The translations under genes were made by a program, and so were the position numbers. Positions 42,743-51,079 of a DNA stretch of 64,000 bases are shown in pieces. Positions within the stretch are counted from its first letter, which is position 1. Each line of letters begins with the position of its first letter. Below the pieces are notes generated by a model that worked only from the letters and a program-made list of their open reading frames with translations, had not been told where the DNA came from and searched no databases. The stretch is taken from the NCBI RefSeq assembly GCF_900102925.1, contig NZ_FNKI01000003.1:124001-188000 (forward strand), given 5' to 3'. The stretch comes from Flagellimonas zhangzhouensis (GTDB taxonomy: Bacteria; Bacteroidota; Bacteroidia; Flavobacteriales; Flavobacteriaceae).

Positions 42743-44134
42743 ATGAGCAAGTTCGATATAATTGTTTTGGGAAGTGGACCAGGTGGATATGTAACCGCTA
42801 TCAGAGCCTCCCAATTGGGTTTTAAAACCGCTATTATTGAAAAAGAAAGTTTAGGTGGTGTGTGTTTGAACTGGGGATGTATCCCAACAAAAGCACTACT
42901 AAAATCTGCTCAGGTTTTTGAATATTTGAAGCATGCGGGAGATTATGGTCTAAGCGCTGAAAATGTTGATCACGATTTTGATGCCGTAGTAAAAAGAAGC
43001 CGCGGTGTTGCCGAGGGAATGAGCAAAGGTGTTCAGTTCTTGATGAAGAAAAATAAGATTGAAGTGATCAATGGTTTTGGTAAGGTAAAATCAGGAAAAA
43101 AAGTGGCTGTGACTTCAGACGGTGGCGAAACCACTGAATATACTGCTGACCACATTATTATAGCAACTGGTGCTCGTAGCCGCGAATTGCCAAGCCTACC
43201 ACAAGATGGTAAAAAGGTGATCGGTTACCGTGAGGCCATGTCCTTAAAAGAGCAGCCAAAGAAAATGATTGTTGTAGGTAGTGGCGCCATTGGAATGGAG
43301 TTTGCCTATTTCTACCATTCAATGGGTACTGTAGTTACCGTTGTGGAATACATGCCCAACATTGTTCCTGTAGAGGATGAAGATGTTTCCAAGCAATTGG
43401 AGCGTAGCTTCAAAAAAACAGGAGTAAAAATCAAAACCTCCGCTGAAGTCACTAAAGTGGACACTTCTGGTGAAGGCGTAAAAGCTACCGTAAAAACATC
43501 CAAAGGTGAAGAAATTTTGGAAGCTGATATTGTATTATCTGCTGTAGGTATCAAAACCAATATTGAAAACATCGGGTTGGAAGATGTTGGAATTGCCACG
43601 GATAGAGATAAAATCATGGTAAATGATTACTACCAAACCAACATACCAGGATACTATGCCATTGGTGATGTTACCCCTGGACAAGCTTTGGCGCACGTTG
43701 CCTCTGCTGAAGGAATTCTTTGTGTTGAAAAAATAGCTGGAATGCACGTAGAAGCCTTGGATTATGGAAATATTCCTGGTTGTACCTACTGCATCCCAGA
43801 AGTAGCATCTGTTGGTTTGACCGAAAAACAGGCCAAAGAAAAAGGATACGAACTTAAGATTGGTAAATTCCCATTCTCTGCAAGTGGTAAAGCCAAAGCA
43901 GCAGGAAATCCAGATGGTTTTGTAAAAGTAATTTTCGATGCCAAATACGGTGAGTGGTTAGGTTGCCACATGATCGGTGTTGGCGTTACCGATATGATTG
44001 CAGAAGCGGTTGTTGCAAGAAAATTGGAAACCACTGGACACGAAATCCTAAAAGCAGTTCACCCACACCCTACCATGAGTGAGGCTGTGATGGAAGCTGT
44101 TGCGGATGCCTACGATGAAGTTATCCACCTTTAA
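42743..44134 (+). CDS. lpdA: Dihydrolipoyl dehydrogenase
   Basis: E3 component of 2-oxoacid dehydrogenase and glycine cleavage complexes; reoxidises dihydrolipoamide using FAD and NAD. 463 residues. FAD motif GSGPGGY (10-16), redox pair C41-LNWG-C46, NAD motif VVGSGAIGMEF (about 177-187), and catalytic HPHPTMSE near the C-terminus. The first partner genes of the complex are not adjacent. A small DUF3817 gene follows after eight bases. Confidence 0.97.
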   Translation: MSKFDIIVLGSGPGGYVTAIRASQLGFKTAIIEKESLGGVCLNWGCIPTKALLKSAQVFEYLKHAGDYGLSAENVDHDFDAVVKRSRGVAEGMSKGVQFLMKKNKIEVINGFGKVKSGKKVAVTSDGGETTEYTADHIIIATGARSRELPSLPQDGKKVIGYREAMSLKEQPKKMIVVGSGAIGMEFAYFYHSMGTVVTVVEYMPNIVPVEDEDVSKQLERSFKKTGVKIKTSAEVTKVDTSGEGVKATVKTSKGEEILEADIVLSAVGIKTNIENIGLEDVGIATDRDKIMVNDYYQTNIPGYYAIGDVTPGQALAHVASAEGILCVEKIAGMHVEALDYGNIPGCTYCIPEVASVGLTEKQAKEKGYELKIGKFPFSASGKAKAAGNPDGFVKVIFDAKYGEWLGCHMIGVGVTDMIAEAVVARKLETTGHEILKAVHPHPTMSEAVMEAVADAYDEVIHL

Positions 44135-44142
44135 TCGCAAAC

Positions 44143-44424
44143 ATGCTTAAAATTTTTAGGGCCACCGCCATTTTAGAGGGCATTTCCTATTTGCTGTTGT
44201 TTGGCATGAGCATGCCATTAAAACATTGGGCAGATATTGCCGAACCCAACCAAGTTGTGGGTATGGCACATGGAATTTTGTTTATCCTTTATGTGGTTGT
44301 GGCCGTAGTTTTTTGCTGGGAGCGCAAATGGAGCCTTAAAAGGTTTTTTGTACTCTTTGTTGCGTCCCTTCTACCTTTTGGGACATTTTATGCCGATAAA
44401 AAATATTTGAAAGAGTTAGCCTAG
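44143..44424 (+). CDS. DUF3817 membrane protein
   Basis: A 93-residue protein with three membrane helices (about 10-28, 40-58, 66-82). The conserved EGISYLLLFG and MAHGILFILY phrases mark DUF3817, a family without known function. It lies eight bases after lpdA and overlaps the end of aroQ on the other strand by nine bases. Confidence 0.87.
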   Translation: MLKIFRATAILEGISYLLLFGMSMPLKHWADIAEPNQVVGMAHGILFILYVVVAVVFCWERKWSLKRFFVLFVASLLPFGTFYADKKYLKELA

Positions 44425-44832
44425 AAAACTCTGAATGGCCAAATCATAACTTTGGAGTCCAAACCCAAGGATGACACCTTTGGCGCCTGGTGAAATATAG
44501 GAAACATGGCGATACTCCTCTCTTTTGTGGGTATTGGAAATATGCACCTCAACTACTGGAGTTGTAATTGCTTTAACTGCATCACCTATGCCAACAGAAG
44601 TATGTGTGTAAGCTGCGGCGTTTAAAATAATGCCATCAAAACTGAAACCGACTTCTTGAATTTTACCTATGAGTTCCCCTTCAATATTGGACTGGAAATA
44701 TTCCAGTTCAGCTTGAGGGAATTTTTGCTGTAGAGTTTCAAAATAGGTCTCAAAAGTGGTACTTCCGTATACTTCGGGTTCTCTCTTACCCAACAAATTC
44801 AAATTTGGGCCATTAATGATCATTAGTTTCAT
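44416..44832 (-). CDS. aroQ: 3-dehydroquinate dehydratase, type II
   Basis: Third step of the shikimate pathway. 138 residues. IINGPNLNLLGKREPEVYG (about 5-23) contains the catalytic Arg/Tyr loop; LNAAAYTHTS (about 71-80) and VHISNTHKREEYR (about 96-108) complete the active site. The -7 element ends only six bases before the ATG, so the mRNA is nearly leaderless; an ATG at codon 4 is an alternative. Confidence 0.96.
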   Translation of the reverse strand: MKLMIINGPNLNLLGKREPEVYGSTTFETYFETLQQKFPQAELEYFQSNIEGELIGKIQEVGFSFDGIILNAAAYTHTSVGIGDAVKAITTPVVEVHISNTHKREEYRHVSYISPGAKGVILGFGLQSYDLAIQSFLG

Positions 44833-44837
44833 GCAAT

Positions 44838-44845
44838 CAAAAATA
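44838..44845 (-). promoter_or_regulatory. -7 promoter element TATTTTTG of aroQ
   Basis: Exact TAnnTTTG on the minus strand, five bases ahead of the aroQ ATG, downstream of the terminator at 44857-44882. Confidence 0.6.
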
Positions 44846-44856
44846 CAATAAAAAGG

Positions 44857-44882
44857 AAAGGACGGAGAAATTCCGTCCTTTT
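44857..44882 (-). terminator. Intrinsic terminator after the 44904 gene
   Basis: AAAGGACGGA / TCCGTCCTTT, ten pairs with a five-base loop and a T-rich tail on the minus strand. It insulates aroQ from the gene upstream. Confidence 0.85.
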
Positions 44883-44903
44883 AGCCTTAAAATCTTATGT
44901 ATT

Positions 44904-45362
44904 TTAATTAAAAGCAAACTGCATCCCAAAGCCAAAGGCTCCGATGGCATTATCACCTTCACTTAACACGATAGCAGGTCGCCAATCAAAGTTGACCACA
45001 AATGGAACCCCATTTACTTTAAAGTCCAATCCAAGGTGAGGACGCAAGGCAAATCCATTATCAACATCCTTATAAAACACAATGCTCGGTCCCACACCCG
45101 CGTACCAGCGAAGTCCTCTAGCACCTACTATTCCTTTGTGATAGGAATATAAGAAGGTAACCATGGTAGCATTGTCCTCAAAAAGAAAATCAGCTTGGCC
45201 CACATGATGGTCAGAGAAAAAATATTTTCCCGATGCTCCAAAAAAAGTGGCTTCATCATAAATATCGATGCCCAACCCCAAGGCAGCTTTATAATTGGTT
45301 TGTGCCTGTACGGCCATAGATCCCAGCATAGCAAATGCCAAAACAAAAAGTAATTTTTTCAT
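44904..45362 (-). CDS. Small secreted beta-barrel candidate
   Basis: A 152-residue protein with a signal peptide (cleavage after AVQAQ, about 21) and alternating hydrophobic strands ending in an aromatic residue before the C-terminus (FGMQFAFN), like small outer-membrane barrels. The strands VGQADFLFED, TFLYSYH and LRWYAGVGP fit. No named family. It is followed by a terminator and preceded by another barrel candidate on the same strand. Confidence 0.7.
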   Translation of the reverse strand: MKKLLFVLAFAMLGSMAVQAQTNYKAALGLGIDIYDEATFFGASGKYFFSDHHVGQADFLFEDNATMVTFLYSYHKGIVGARGLRWYAGVGPSIVFYKDVDNGFALRPHLGLDFKVNGVPFVVNFDWRPAIVLSEGDNAIGAFGFGMQFAFN

Positions 45363-45436
45363 TTTATAAGTATTAATTGGTTAAGTATTCATGGTTCAAC
45401 TGTCCGATTTGGGGTTATGAACAGTCTTTATTTTTT

Positions 45437-45955
45437 TTAAAAAAGGAACAAAAGTCCCAAGGCAACCATTGAAAAGCTCGCTCCATTGTTGCTAATAGTA
45501 ATGTAAGAAGCGTTCAATTCCGTGTTACCCGTTATGTTATATCCAATGCTTGGTCTCAAATAAAACCCACCGTCATTTTCTTCATTTACACCTACGGCAT
45601 ATCCGATATCAGCACCCAATTTAAATTGATAGGTCGGGTACATTCTAATAGCTCCAGCAACAGGAATAAATTGAATATCCTCAAAAGAATAGCCAATTGT
45701 ACCACCCGCAACGGTATCCGATTCTCCAAAAGCGTGAATATAACCACTGGCCAAGCCTAAATCGAAAAGCTCAGAAACACTCCAATGGTGTGCTAAATCC
45801 AATCCCAAGCCAAAACTTGAGAAATCGGAATAATCCCCTACTGGAATACCAGCAAATACACCTGCTTTAAAGCTACTTCTGTCCACTTGTTGTGCCGTGG
45901 CCACAAAGCCAAGGGCCATAATTGCCACTACTGCTAATAAAATCTGTTTTTTCAT
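45437..45955 (-). CDS. Outer-membrane beta-barrel candidate
   Basis: A 172-residue protein with a signal peptide (cleavage near ATAQQ, about 22), repeated amphipathic strands and a C-terminal Phe (LGLLFLF), as in small eight-strand barrels. A 12-base inverted repeat lies 12 bases ahead of its ATG. It is separated by 74 bases from the similar gene downstream. Family not recognised. Confidence 0.72.
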   Translation of the reverse strand: MKKQILLAVVAIMALGFVATAQQVDRSSFKAGVFAGIPVGDYSDFSSFGLGLDLAHHWSVSELFDLGLASGYIHAFGESDTVAGGTIGYSFEDIQFIPVAGAIRMYPTYQFKLGADIGYAVGVNEENDGGFYLRPSIGYNITGNTELNASYITISNNGASFSMVALGLLFLF

Positions 45956-45967
45956 TGTTAAAGTTTT

Positions 45968-46000
45968 ACTAATGCCTAACGCAATCGCTTAGGTATTAGT
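45968..46000. repeat. Inverted repeat ahead of the barrel gene
   Basis: ACTAATGCCTAA and TTAGGTATTAGT, 11 of 12 bases paired, with a nine-base loop. It may be an operator or an mRNA leader hairpin for the gene starting at 45955. Confidence 0.5.
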
Positions 46001-46169
46001 GTATAGAATGCGCTATAAATCCTACAAAAAACCATTAAATTGAGCGTTTGTTTTAACTCGACGGTGAAAATATTTCTTTACATCCATTTTTGATTCTTCC
46101 GTTTGACGAATACTGGTTTTGAATTGACCAATGCCCTTTTACAATTAAATTTTACGTCAATATTGTATT

Positions 46170-46177
46170 TATCTTTA
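46170..46177 (+). promoter_or_regulatory. Possible -7 element TATCTTTA of xerD
   Basis: One base from the TAnnTTTG consensus, five bases ahead of the xerD ATG. The same octamer precedes two other genes here (24960 and 49045). Confidence 0.35.
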
Positions 46178-46181
46178 CCCT

Positions 46182-47087
46182 ATGAACTGGGAACAGGCAA
46201 TTAATGATTACCGTAACTACCTAAAAATTGAACGTGGCCTGTCCAAGAACTCCATCGTTAATTATACGTTGGACCTCCAAAAATTGGTGCAATACCTCAA
46301 CGACCATGAAATAGAGGAAAAGCCCATTAAAATTGACCGTGAAATAGTTCAACAGTTTATTTATGATATTGCCAAAACAGTTAACCCCCGAACACAGGCA
46401 CGTATTATTTCAGGATTAAAGGGATTTTTCAATTATTTGGTGTTTGAAGATTATCGGGAGGACAATCCGATGGATTTGATCGAAACGCCAAAAATTGGAC
46501 GAAAACTTCCTGATACACTTTCTGTAGACGAAATCAACGATTTGATAAAGGCCATTGATCTTTCCAAACCTGAAGGGGAACGCAACAGAGCCATTTTAGA
46601 AACCCTATACGGATGTGGGCTACGTGTTTCGGAATTGGTTGGTTTAAAACTATCCGACTTATTTTTTGAAGAAGATTTCATAAAAGTGACAGGAAAAGGA
46701 AGCAAGCAACGGTTTGTACCCATAAGTGATGTCAATAAAAAATACATCAATATTTACCATAAAGAGATTAGAGTTCATCTTCCCATTCAAAAGGAACATG
46801 AAGATTTTGTTTTTCTCAACAGACGTGGAAAGCAATTAACACGCGCAATGATATTCACTATTATCAAACGCTTGGCCGAACAAATTGGGCTCAAAAAGAA
46901 CATCAGTCCGCATACCTTTCGGCATTCATTCGCCACCCATCTTTTGGAAAACGGTGCCGACCTTAGGGCCATTCAACAAATGTTGGGACATGAAAGCATT
47001 ACAACTACCGAAGTGTACATGCACGTAAATCGAAAACACCTCACAGATGTTCTCGAAAAATATCATCCTAGAAAGATTGAGGATTAA
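46182..47087 (+). CDS. xerD: Site-specific tyrosine recombinase XerD
   Basis: Resolves chromosome dimers at dif. 301 residues. N-terminal SAM-like core-binding domain (about 1-90), catalytic domain with R148, K172, H244-xx-R247, H270 and nucleophile Y279, all intact. It has no nearby phage or integron genes and the usual length, so it is the housekeeping enzyme and not an element integrase. It ends four bases into the opposing gene. Confidence 0.93.
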   Translation: MNWEQAINDYRNYLKIERGLSKNSIVNYTLDLQKLVQYLNDHEIEEKPIKIDREIVQQFIYDIAKTVNPRTQARIISGLKGFFNYLVFEDYREDNPMDLIETPKIGRKLPDTLSVDEINDLIKAIDLSKPEGERNRAILETLYGCGLRVSELVGLKLSDLFFEEDFIKVTGKGSKQRFVPISDVNKKYINIYHKEIRVHLPIQKEHEDFVFLNRRGKQLTRAMIFTIIKRLAEQIGLKKNISPHTFRHSFATHLLENGADLRAIQQMLGHESITTTEVYMHVNRKHLTDVLEKYHPRKIED

Positions 47088-47596
47088 AATTTTACTCGAG
47101 TTCCCAATTCAATTCGGGTATTTACATCCTCTAATCCTAAACTATGAAAGTCATAGGTTCCCAGAGGTTGCACCAACTTTATTCCCATCATCATATTGGG
47201 GCGAATATCTTTTTCAACTCCGAAAAACAATTCTTGTCTAGGCACTGGATTTGGAAATCCTTTACCTTCATTGTATAAATCCCACTCTTGCTGATAACCG
47301 CCAATAACACTTGTGGTTTCGCTGATTCGTTGCTTTAAACGAGCTGCCAATTTAAGCCGATCCGCACCCCATCTTCGGTAATGTTCACCACCTAATCCGA
47401 TTTCAGTATTTTCCCAAATACGACCATTGATTCGGAACCATCCGTAATGATCTATTTCGTTAAAACTTGGATAAGTAAAACCTTCTATGTAAAAAAAGGA
47501 ATCCTTCTCGGGTTCTTCAAGTTGTATCGCTTGGCTATAGCCAATTTGACCCAATAGCACTAGTAGCGCTATATGATAATTGTGTAGTTTGAACAT
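47084..47596 (-). CDS. Secreted protein of unknown function, possible barrel
   Basis: A 170-residue protein with a signal peptide (cleavage near GYSQA, about 22) and a beta-rich body whose strands (YGWFRINGRIW, TEIGLGGEHYRRW, MMGIKLVQPL, TRIELGTRVKF) suggest an outer-membrane barrel. Its ATG lies inside the 3' arm of a perfect ten-base inverted repeat. No family recognised. Confidence 0.7.
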   Translation of the reverse strand: MFKLHNYHIALLVLLGQIGYSQAIQLEEPEKDSFFYIEGFTYPSFNEIDHYGWFRINGRIWENTEIGLGGEHYRRWGADRLKLAARLKQRISETTSVIGGYQQEWDLYNEGKGFPNPVPRQELFFGVEKDIRPNMMMGIKLVQPLGTYDFHSLGLEDVNTRIELGTRVKF

Positions 47597-47627
47597 GGTA
47601 AGTGTTTGACAATGAAGTTACCATGTT
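47592..47627 (-). promoter_or_regulatory. Hairpin covering the start codon of the 47084-47596 gene
   Basis: On the minus strand AACATGGTAA and TTACCATGTT pair over ten bases with a 16-base loop; the start ATG is in the second arm. It could hide the start from ribosomes or be a DNA-level operator. Confidence 0.5.
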
Positions 47628-47670
47628 TAATGTATCCTCCACCTATATTAGTGAAACTTTAACCTTTAGG

Positions 47671-48978
47671 TTATTCTTGTTTGAGCGTATCCCGCTCTGC
47701 TCTATTTTGCTTTTTGAACGGACGGATAATCAATCGGGCTTCACGGTCGAAGCGAATATAATTGTACACCCAATTGATAAAAACCACTACCCTATTCCTA
47801 AATCCAATCAAAAAATAAAGGTGAACGAACATCCAAACAAACCAAGCAAAAACACCTTGAAATCGAATATTCGGCATATCGACAACGGCTTTGTTTCTTC
47901 CTACGGTTGCCATACTACCCTTATCCCGATATTTAAACGGTTTCATGGGAATATCATCAATCAACCGAACAAGGTTTTCCCCTAAATTTCTTCCTTGTTG
48001 AATTGCGGGTTGCGCCATCATCGGATGTCCATGTGGAAATGCTTCCGTCTCCATTTGTGCTACATCACCAATGGCAAACACCCCCTCAACACCCTGAACT
48101 TGGTTAAACTGATCCACCTTTAATCGATTGCCTCTGGCCAACAAGTTTTCAGCATCCAATCCTTTAACGCCAACAGCACGTACTCCCGCAGCCCAAACCA
48201 AAGTTGCTGCCTCAAAAACGGTATCGCAATCAGTGCTGACAACTTTTCCATCGTAATCGGTTACCCGAATATTTTTCCACACATTCACCCCGAGTTTTTC
48301 CAGAAACCTTTCCGCCTTTTCGGATGCCTGTTCACTCATCGCAGGTAAAATTCTATCTCCACTCTGGATCAAATTTATTTGTGCCCGTCGGGTATCCAAA
48401 TCAGGGTAATCTTTAGGTAAAATCCCCTTTTTAATTTCTGCCAAGGCTCCTGCCAACTCCACTCCAGTTGGGCCACCTCCGACAATCACAAAATTCATGA
48501 GAGCCTCTCTTTCGTGTAAATTATCTGTGAGGAGGGCTTGCTCAAAATTCTCCAATATCAAGCTTCGCAAATTCAAGGCCTGTGGAATGGTCTTCATGGC
48601 CATGCCGTTGTTTTCAATGCCTTTATTGCCGAAATAATTGGTTTCAGAACCCGTAGCGATCACCAGATAATCAAAAGTCATCTCCCCGATATTGGTTTTG
48701 ATACTTTTCTTATCGGTGTCTACCTCCATCACATTGGCCAACCTAAAATAAAAATTAGGGTAGCCCTGCAATACTTTTCGAATTGGATAGGCAATGGAAT
48801 CTGGCTCAAGTCCACCTGTGGAAACCTGATAAAGCAGAGGCTGAAAATTATGATAGTTATGCTTGTCCAGAAGGACAACTTGGGCATCTTTGTTACTTAA
48901 TTTTTTAGCTAGGGCAATGCCCCCAAAGCCACCTCCGATGATTACAATTCGGGGATAACTTGACTGTGGAATATTCAT
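47671..48978 (-). CDS. ndh: Type II NADH dehydrogenase / NAD(P)/FAD oxidoreductase
   Basis: Non-proton-pumping NADH:quinone oxidoreductase, membrane associated. 435 residues from the chosen ATG. FAD motif IIGGGFGGI (about 12-20), NAD motif VGGGPTGVELAG near 165-176, and AIGDVA near 300. The C-terminal region has a hydrophobic segment (FAWFVWMFVHLYFLIGF) for membrane binding. The open frame reaches 49020, but the -7 element at 48993-49000 lies inside that extension, so the start at 48978 is favoured. Confidence 0.9.
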   Translation of the reverse strand: MNIPQSSYPRIVIIGGGFGGIALAKKLSNKDAQVVLLDKHNYHNFQPLLYQVSTGGLEPDSIAYPIRKVLQGYPNFYFRLANVMEVDTDKKSIKTNIGEMTFDYLVIATGSETNYFGNKGIENNGMAMKTIPQALNLRSLILENFEQALLTDNLHEREALMNFVIVGGGPTGVELAGALAEIKKGILPKDYPDLDTRRAQINLIQSGDRILPAMSEQASEKAERFLEKLGVNVWKNIRVTDYDGKVVSTDCDTVFEAATLVWAAGVRAVGVKGLDAENLLARGNRLKVDQFNQVQGVEGVFAIGDVAQMETEAFPHGHPMMAQPAIQQGRNLGENLVRLIDDIPMKPFKYRDKGSMATVGRNKAVVDMPNIRFQGVFAWFVWMFVHLYFLIGFRNRVVVFINWVYNYIRFDREARLIIRPFKKQNRAERDTLKQE

Positions 48979-48992
48979 GCTTGACATGCCAA

Positions 48993-49000
48993 CAAATTTA
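48993..49000 (-). promoter_or_regulatory. -7 promoter element TAAATTTG of ndh
   Basis: Exact TAnnTTTG on the minus strand, 14 bases ahead of the ATG at 48978; it rules out the longer frame. Confidence 0.65.
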
Positions 49001-49044
49001 CGTATTCCCGTGCAGGGCATAACACGTAAGGTAGGGTTTTTTAG

Positions 49045-49052
49045 TATCTTTA
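49045..49052 (+). promoter_or_regulatory. Possible -7 element TATCTTTA of the M20 gene
   Basis: One base from TAnnTTTG, 27 bases ahead of the ATG at 49080. Confidence 0.4.
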
Positions 49053-49079
49053 GCGCCTAACTCAATAAAACTCCTAACA

Positions 49080-50507
49080 ATGAAAAAAATTCTCCCATTG
49101 GGTGCCCTTTTGTTATTTGGTGCATCTACTTTGGTAGCTCAAAAAAAAGAAGCCGATGTAATCAAGGCTTTGGATGCCAAAACCGAAAAATATGGCGAAA
49201 TCGCCCATGAAATTTGGAACTTGGCAGAAATGGGATACCTAGAAGAAAAAAGTTCTGCTTTATTACAAGAAACTTTGGCTGACGCTGGTTTTACCATTAA
49301 AACGGGTATTGCAGGAATTCCAACCGCTTTTATGGCCGAATACGGTTCTGGATATCCAGTAATTGGTATTTTGGGGGAATATGATGCCCTTCCAGGTCTT
49401 TCGCAGCAAGCCGTTCCAGAAAAGCAATCTGCTGGAGGTGCCGCAGGTCATGCTTGTGGTCACCATTTGTTTGGTACTGCCTCAACTGCTGCTGCTATTT
49501 CCGTAAAAGAGTGGTTGGCCAATAACAAAATTGAAGGTACTATCCGTTTTTATGGTTGTCCAGCCGAAGAAGGTGGTTCTGGAAAAGTATATATGGTTCG
49601 CGAAGGTGTTTTTGACGATGTAGATGTTGCCCTTCACTGGCATGCTGGTTCTGCCAATGCTGCAAGTGCTGGAGCCGCTTTGGCCAATAAATCTGCAAAA
49701 TTTAGATTTCACGGGGTTTCTGCCCATGCTGCCGCTGCTCCTCAAATGGGACGTTCTGCCCTTGATGGTGTAGAAGCCATGAACGCCATGGTAAATATGA
49801 TGAGAGAACACGTACCAGAAGATGCAAGAATCCACTACGTAATTACCAATGGTGGTAAAGCACCGAACGTGGTTCCTGATTTTGCTGAAGTGTACTATTA
49901 CGCAAGACACAATTCAAGAGATGTGGTTACGGACATGTTTGACAGGATGGTAAAAGCTGCAGAAGGTGCTGCCATGGGTACAGGCACCACTATGGACTAT
50001 GAAATGATCGGTGGAACCCACGAACTTCTGCCGAACCTGACCATTCAGCGCATAATGCATGAAAACTTGACCAAAGTAGGTGGGATAAAATACACTGCTG
50101 AAGAAAAAGCATTCGCAGAAAAAATTTCCAAGACCCTGGGTAGGGAAACATTGGACATTGCAACGGCTGAAAACGTGCAACCTTTTAAAGAAGAAGCCCA
50201 AGCGTTTGGTTCAACCGACGTAGGTGATGTAAGCTTTACTGTGCCAACCGCTGGTTTAGGAACTGCAACTTGGGTTCCAGGAACGCCTGCCCATAGCTGG
50301 CAAGCTGTTGCTGCTGGAGGGATGAGCATCGGTACAAAAGGGATGATGGTCGCTGCAAAAACATTGACTTTGACCGCTATGGATATTTTCAAAAATCCAA
50401 AAGTGGTTGAAGCCGCCAAGGCTGAGCTGATTGAAAGACGCGGCAAGGACTTTAAATATGTTCCTATGCTTGGAAACAGACCACCAGCATTGGATTACAG
50501 AAAATAA
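49080..50507 (+). CDS. M20 family amidohydrolase, secreted
   Basis: A 475-residue zinc amidohydrolase/peptidase with a signal peptide (cleavage after TLVAQ, about 21). Metal-binding CGHH (in HACGHHLF, about 125-132), PAEEGGSGK (about 160-168) and a lid domain with SAHAAAAPQ (about 213-221) are typical of the AbgB/amidohydrolase branch, which cleaves N-acyl or aminobenzoyl-glutamate-type amides. Acts in the periplasm. Divergent from ndh. Confidence 0.88.
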   Translation: MKKILPLGALLLFGASTLVAQKKEADVIKALDAKTEKYGEIAHEIWNLAEMGYLEEKSSALLQETLADAGFTIKTGIAGIPTAFMAEYGSGYPVIGILGEYDALPGLSQQAVPEKQSAGGAAGHACGHHLFGTASTAAAISVKEWLANNKIEGTIRFYGCPAEEGGSGKVYMVREGVFDDVDVALHWHAGSANAASAGAALANKSAKFRFHGVSAHAAAAPQMGRSALDGVEAMNAMVNMMREHVPEDARIHYVITNGGKAPNVVPDFAEVYYYARHNSRDVVTDMFDRMVKAAEGAAMGTGTTMDYEMIGGTHELLPNLTIQRIMHENLTKVGGIKYTAEEKAFAEKISKTLGRETLDIATAENVQPFKEEAQAFGSTDVGDVSFTVPTAGLGTATWVPGTPAHSWQAVAAGGMSIGTKGMMVAAKTLTLTAMDIFKNPKVVEAAKAELIERRGKDFKYVPMLGNRPPALDYRK

Positions 50508-50580
50508 AAGACTTGGTTTTGTAACAAACAAGGCTTTATTCATACTTATCAATAAATAAAGCAACCCTTACCAACCTTTA

Positions 50581-51075
50581 GTGAACAAAGAACTGGAACA
50601 TCGTTTTGTGACGGAACTTGAGGACAATCAGAACATTGTCCACAAGGTGTGCAGCCTGTACACCAACGACAAGGATTCCCATAACGACCTGTTCCAAGAA
50701 ATCACGATACAACTTTGGAAAGCATACCCAAAGTTTCGGGGCGATGCCAAATTTAGCACTTGGATGTACCGCGTAGCGCTGAACACGGCGATTACATTGT
50801 ACAGAAAATCCAAGAAAAGAGTCAAGACCCAAGATTTTGACTCCGTAGTACACAGAATCAAGGCCAATGATTACGATGATACGGAAGAACGGCAATTGAA
50901 ATTGATGTACGACGCGATAAAACAGTTGGGCGATATTGACAAAGCATTGGTATTCCTTTATCTGGAAGACAAAGATTATTCTGAGATAGCCGAAACTTTG
51001 GGGATTTCCGAAGTAAACGCAAGGGTTAAGTTGAGCAGGGTAAAAACAAAATTAAAAACCATCTTAAACCCTTAA
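50581..51075 (+). CDS. Sigma-70 family RNA polymerase sigma factor
   Basis: A 164-residue ECF-type factor beginning at a GTG. Region 2 includes DLFQEITIQLWKAYPKF (about 37-53) and FSTWMYRVALNT; region 4 includes the helix-turn-helix DYSEIAETLGISEVNARVKLSR. It is followed after four bases by a four-helix membrane protein, probably its partner. No ATG is available near the N-terminus. Confidence 0.87.
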   Translation: MNKELEHRFVTELEDNQNIVHKVCSLYTNDKDSHNDLFQEITIQLWKAYPKFRGDAKFSTWMYRVALNTAITLYRKSKKRVKTQDFDSVVHRIKANDYDDTEERQLKLMYDAIKQLGDIDKALVFLYLEDKDYSEIAETLGISEVNARVKLSRVKTKLKTILNP

Positions 51076-51079
51076 TGGT

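Noticed and set aside
46182-47087. xerD as an integrase of a mobile element
   Set aside because: Normal XerD length and intact housekeeping motifs, no attachment repeats, no phage or transfer genes nearby, and no dif-like site recognised.
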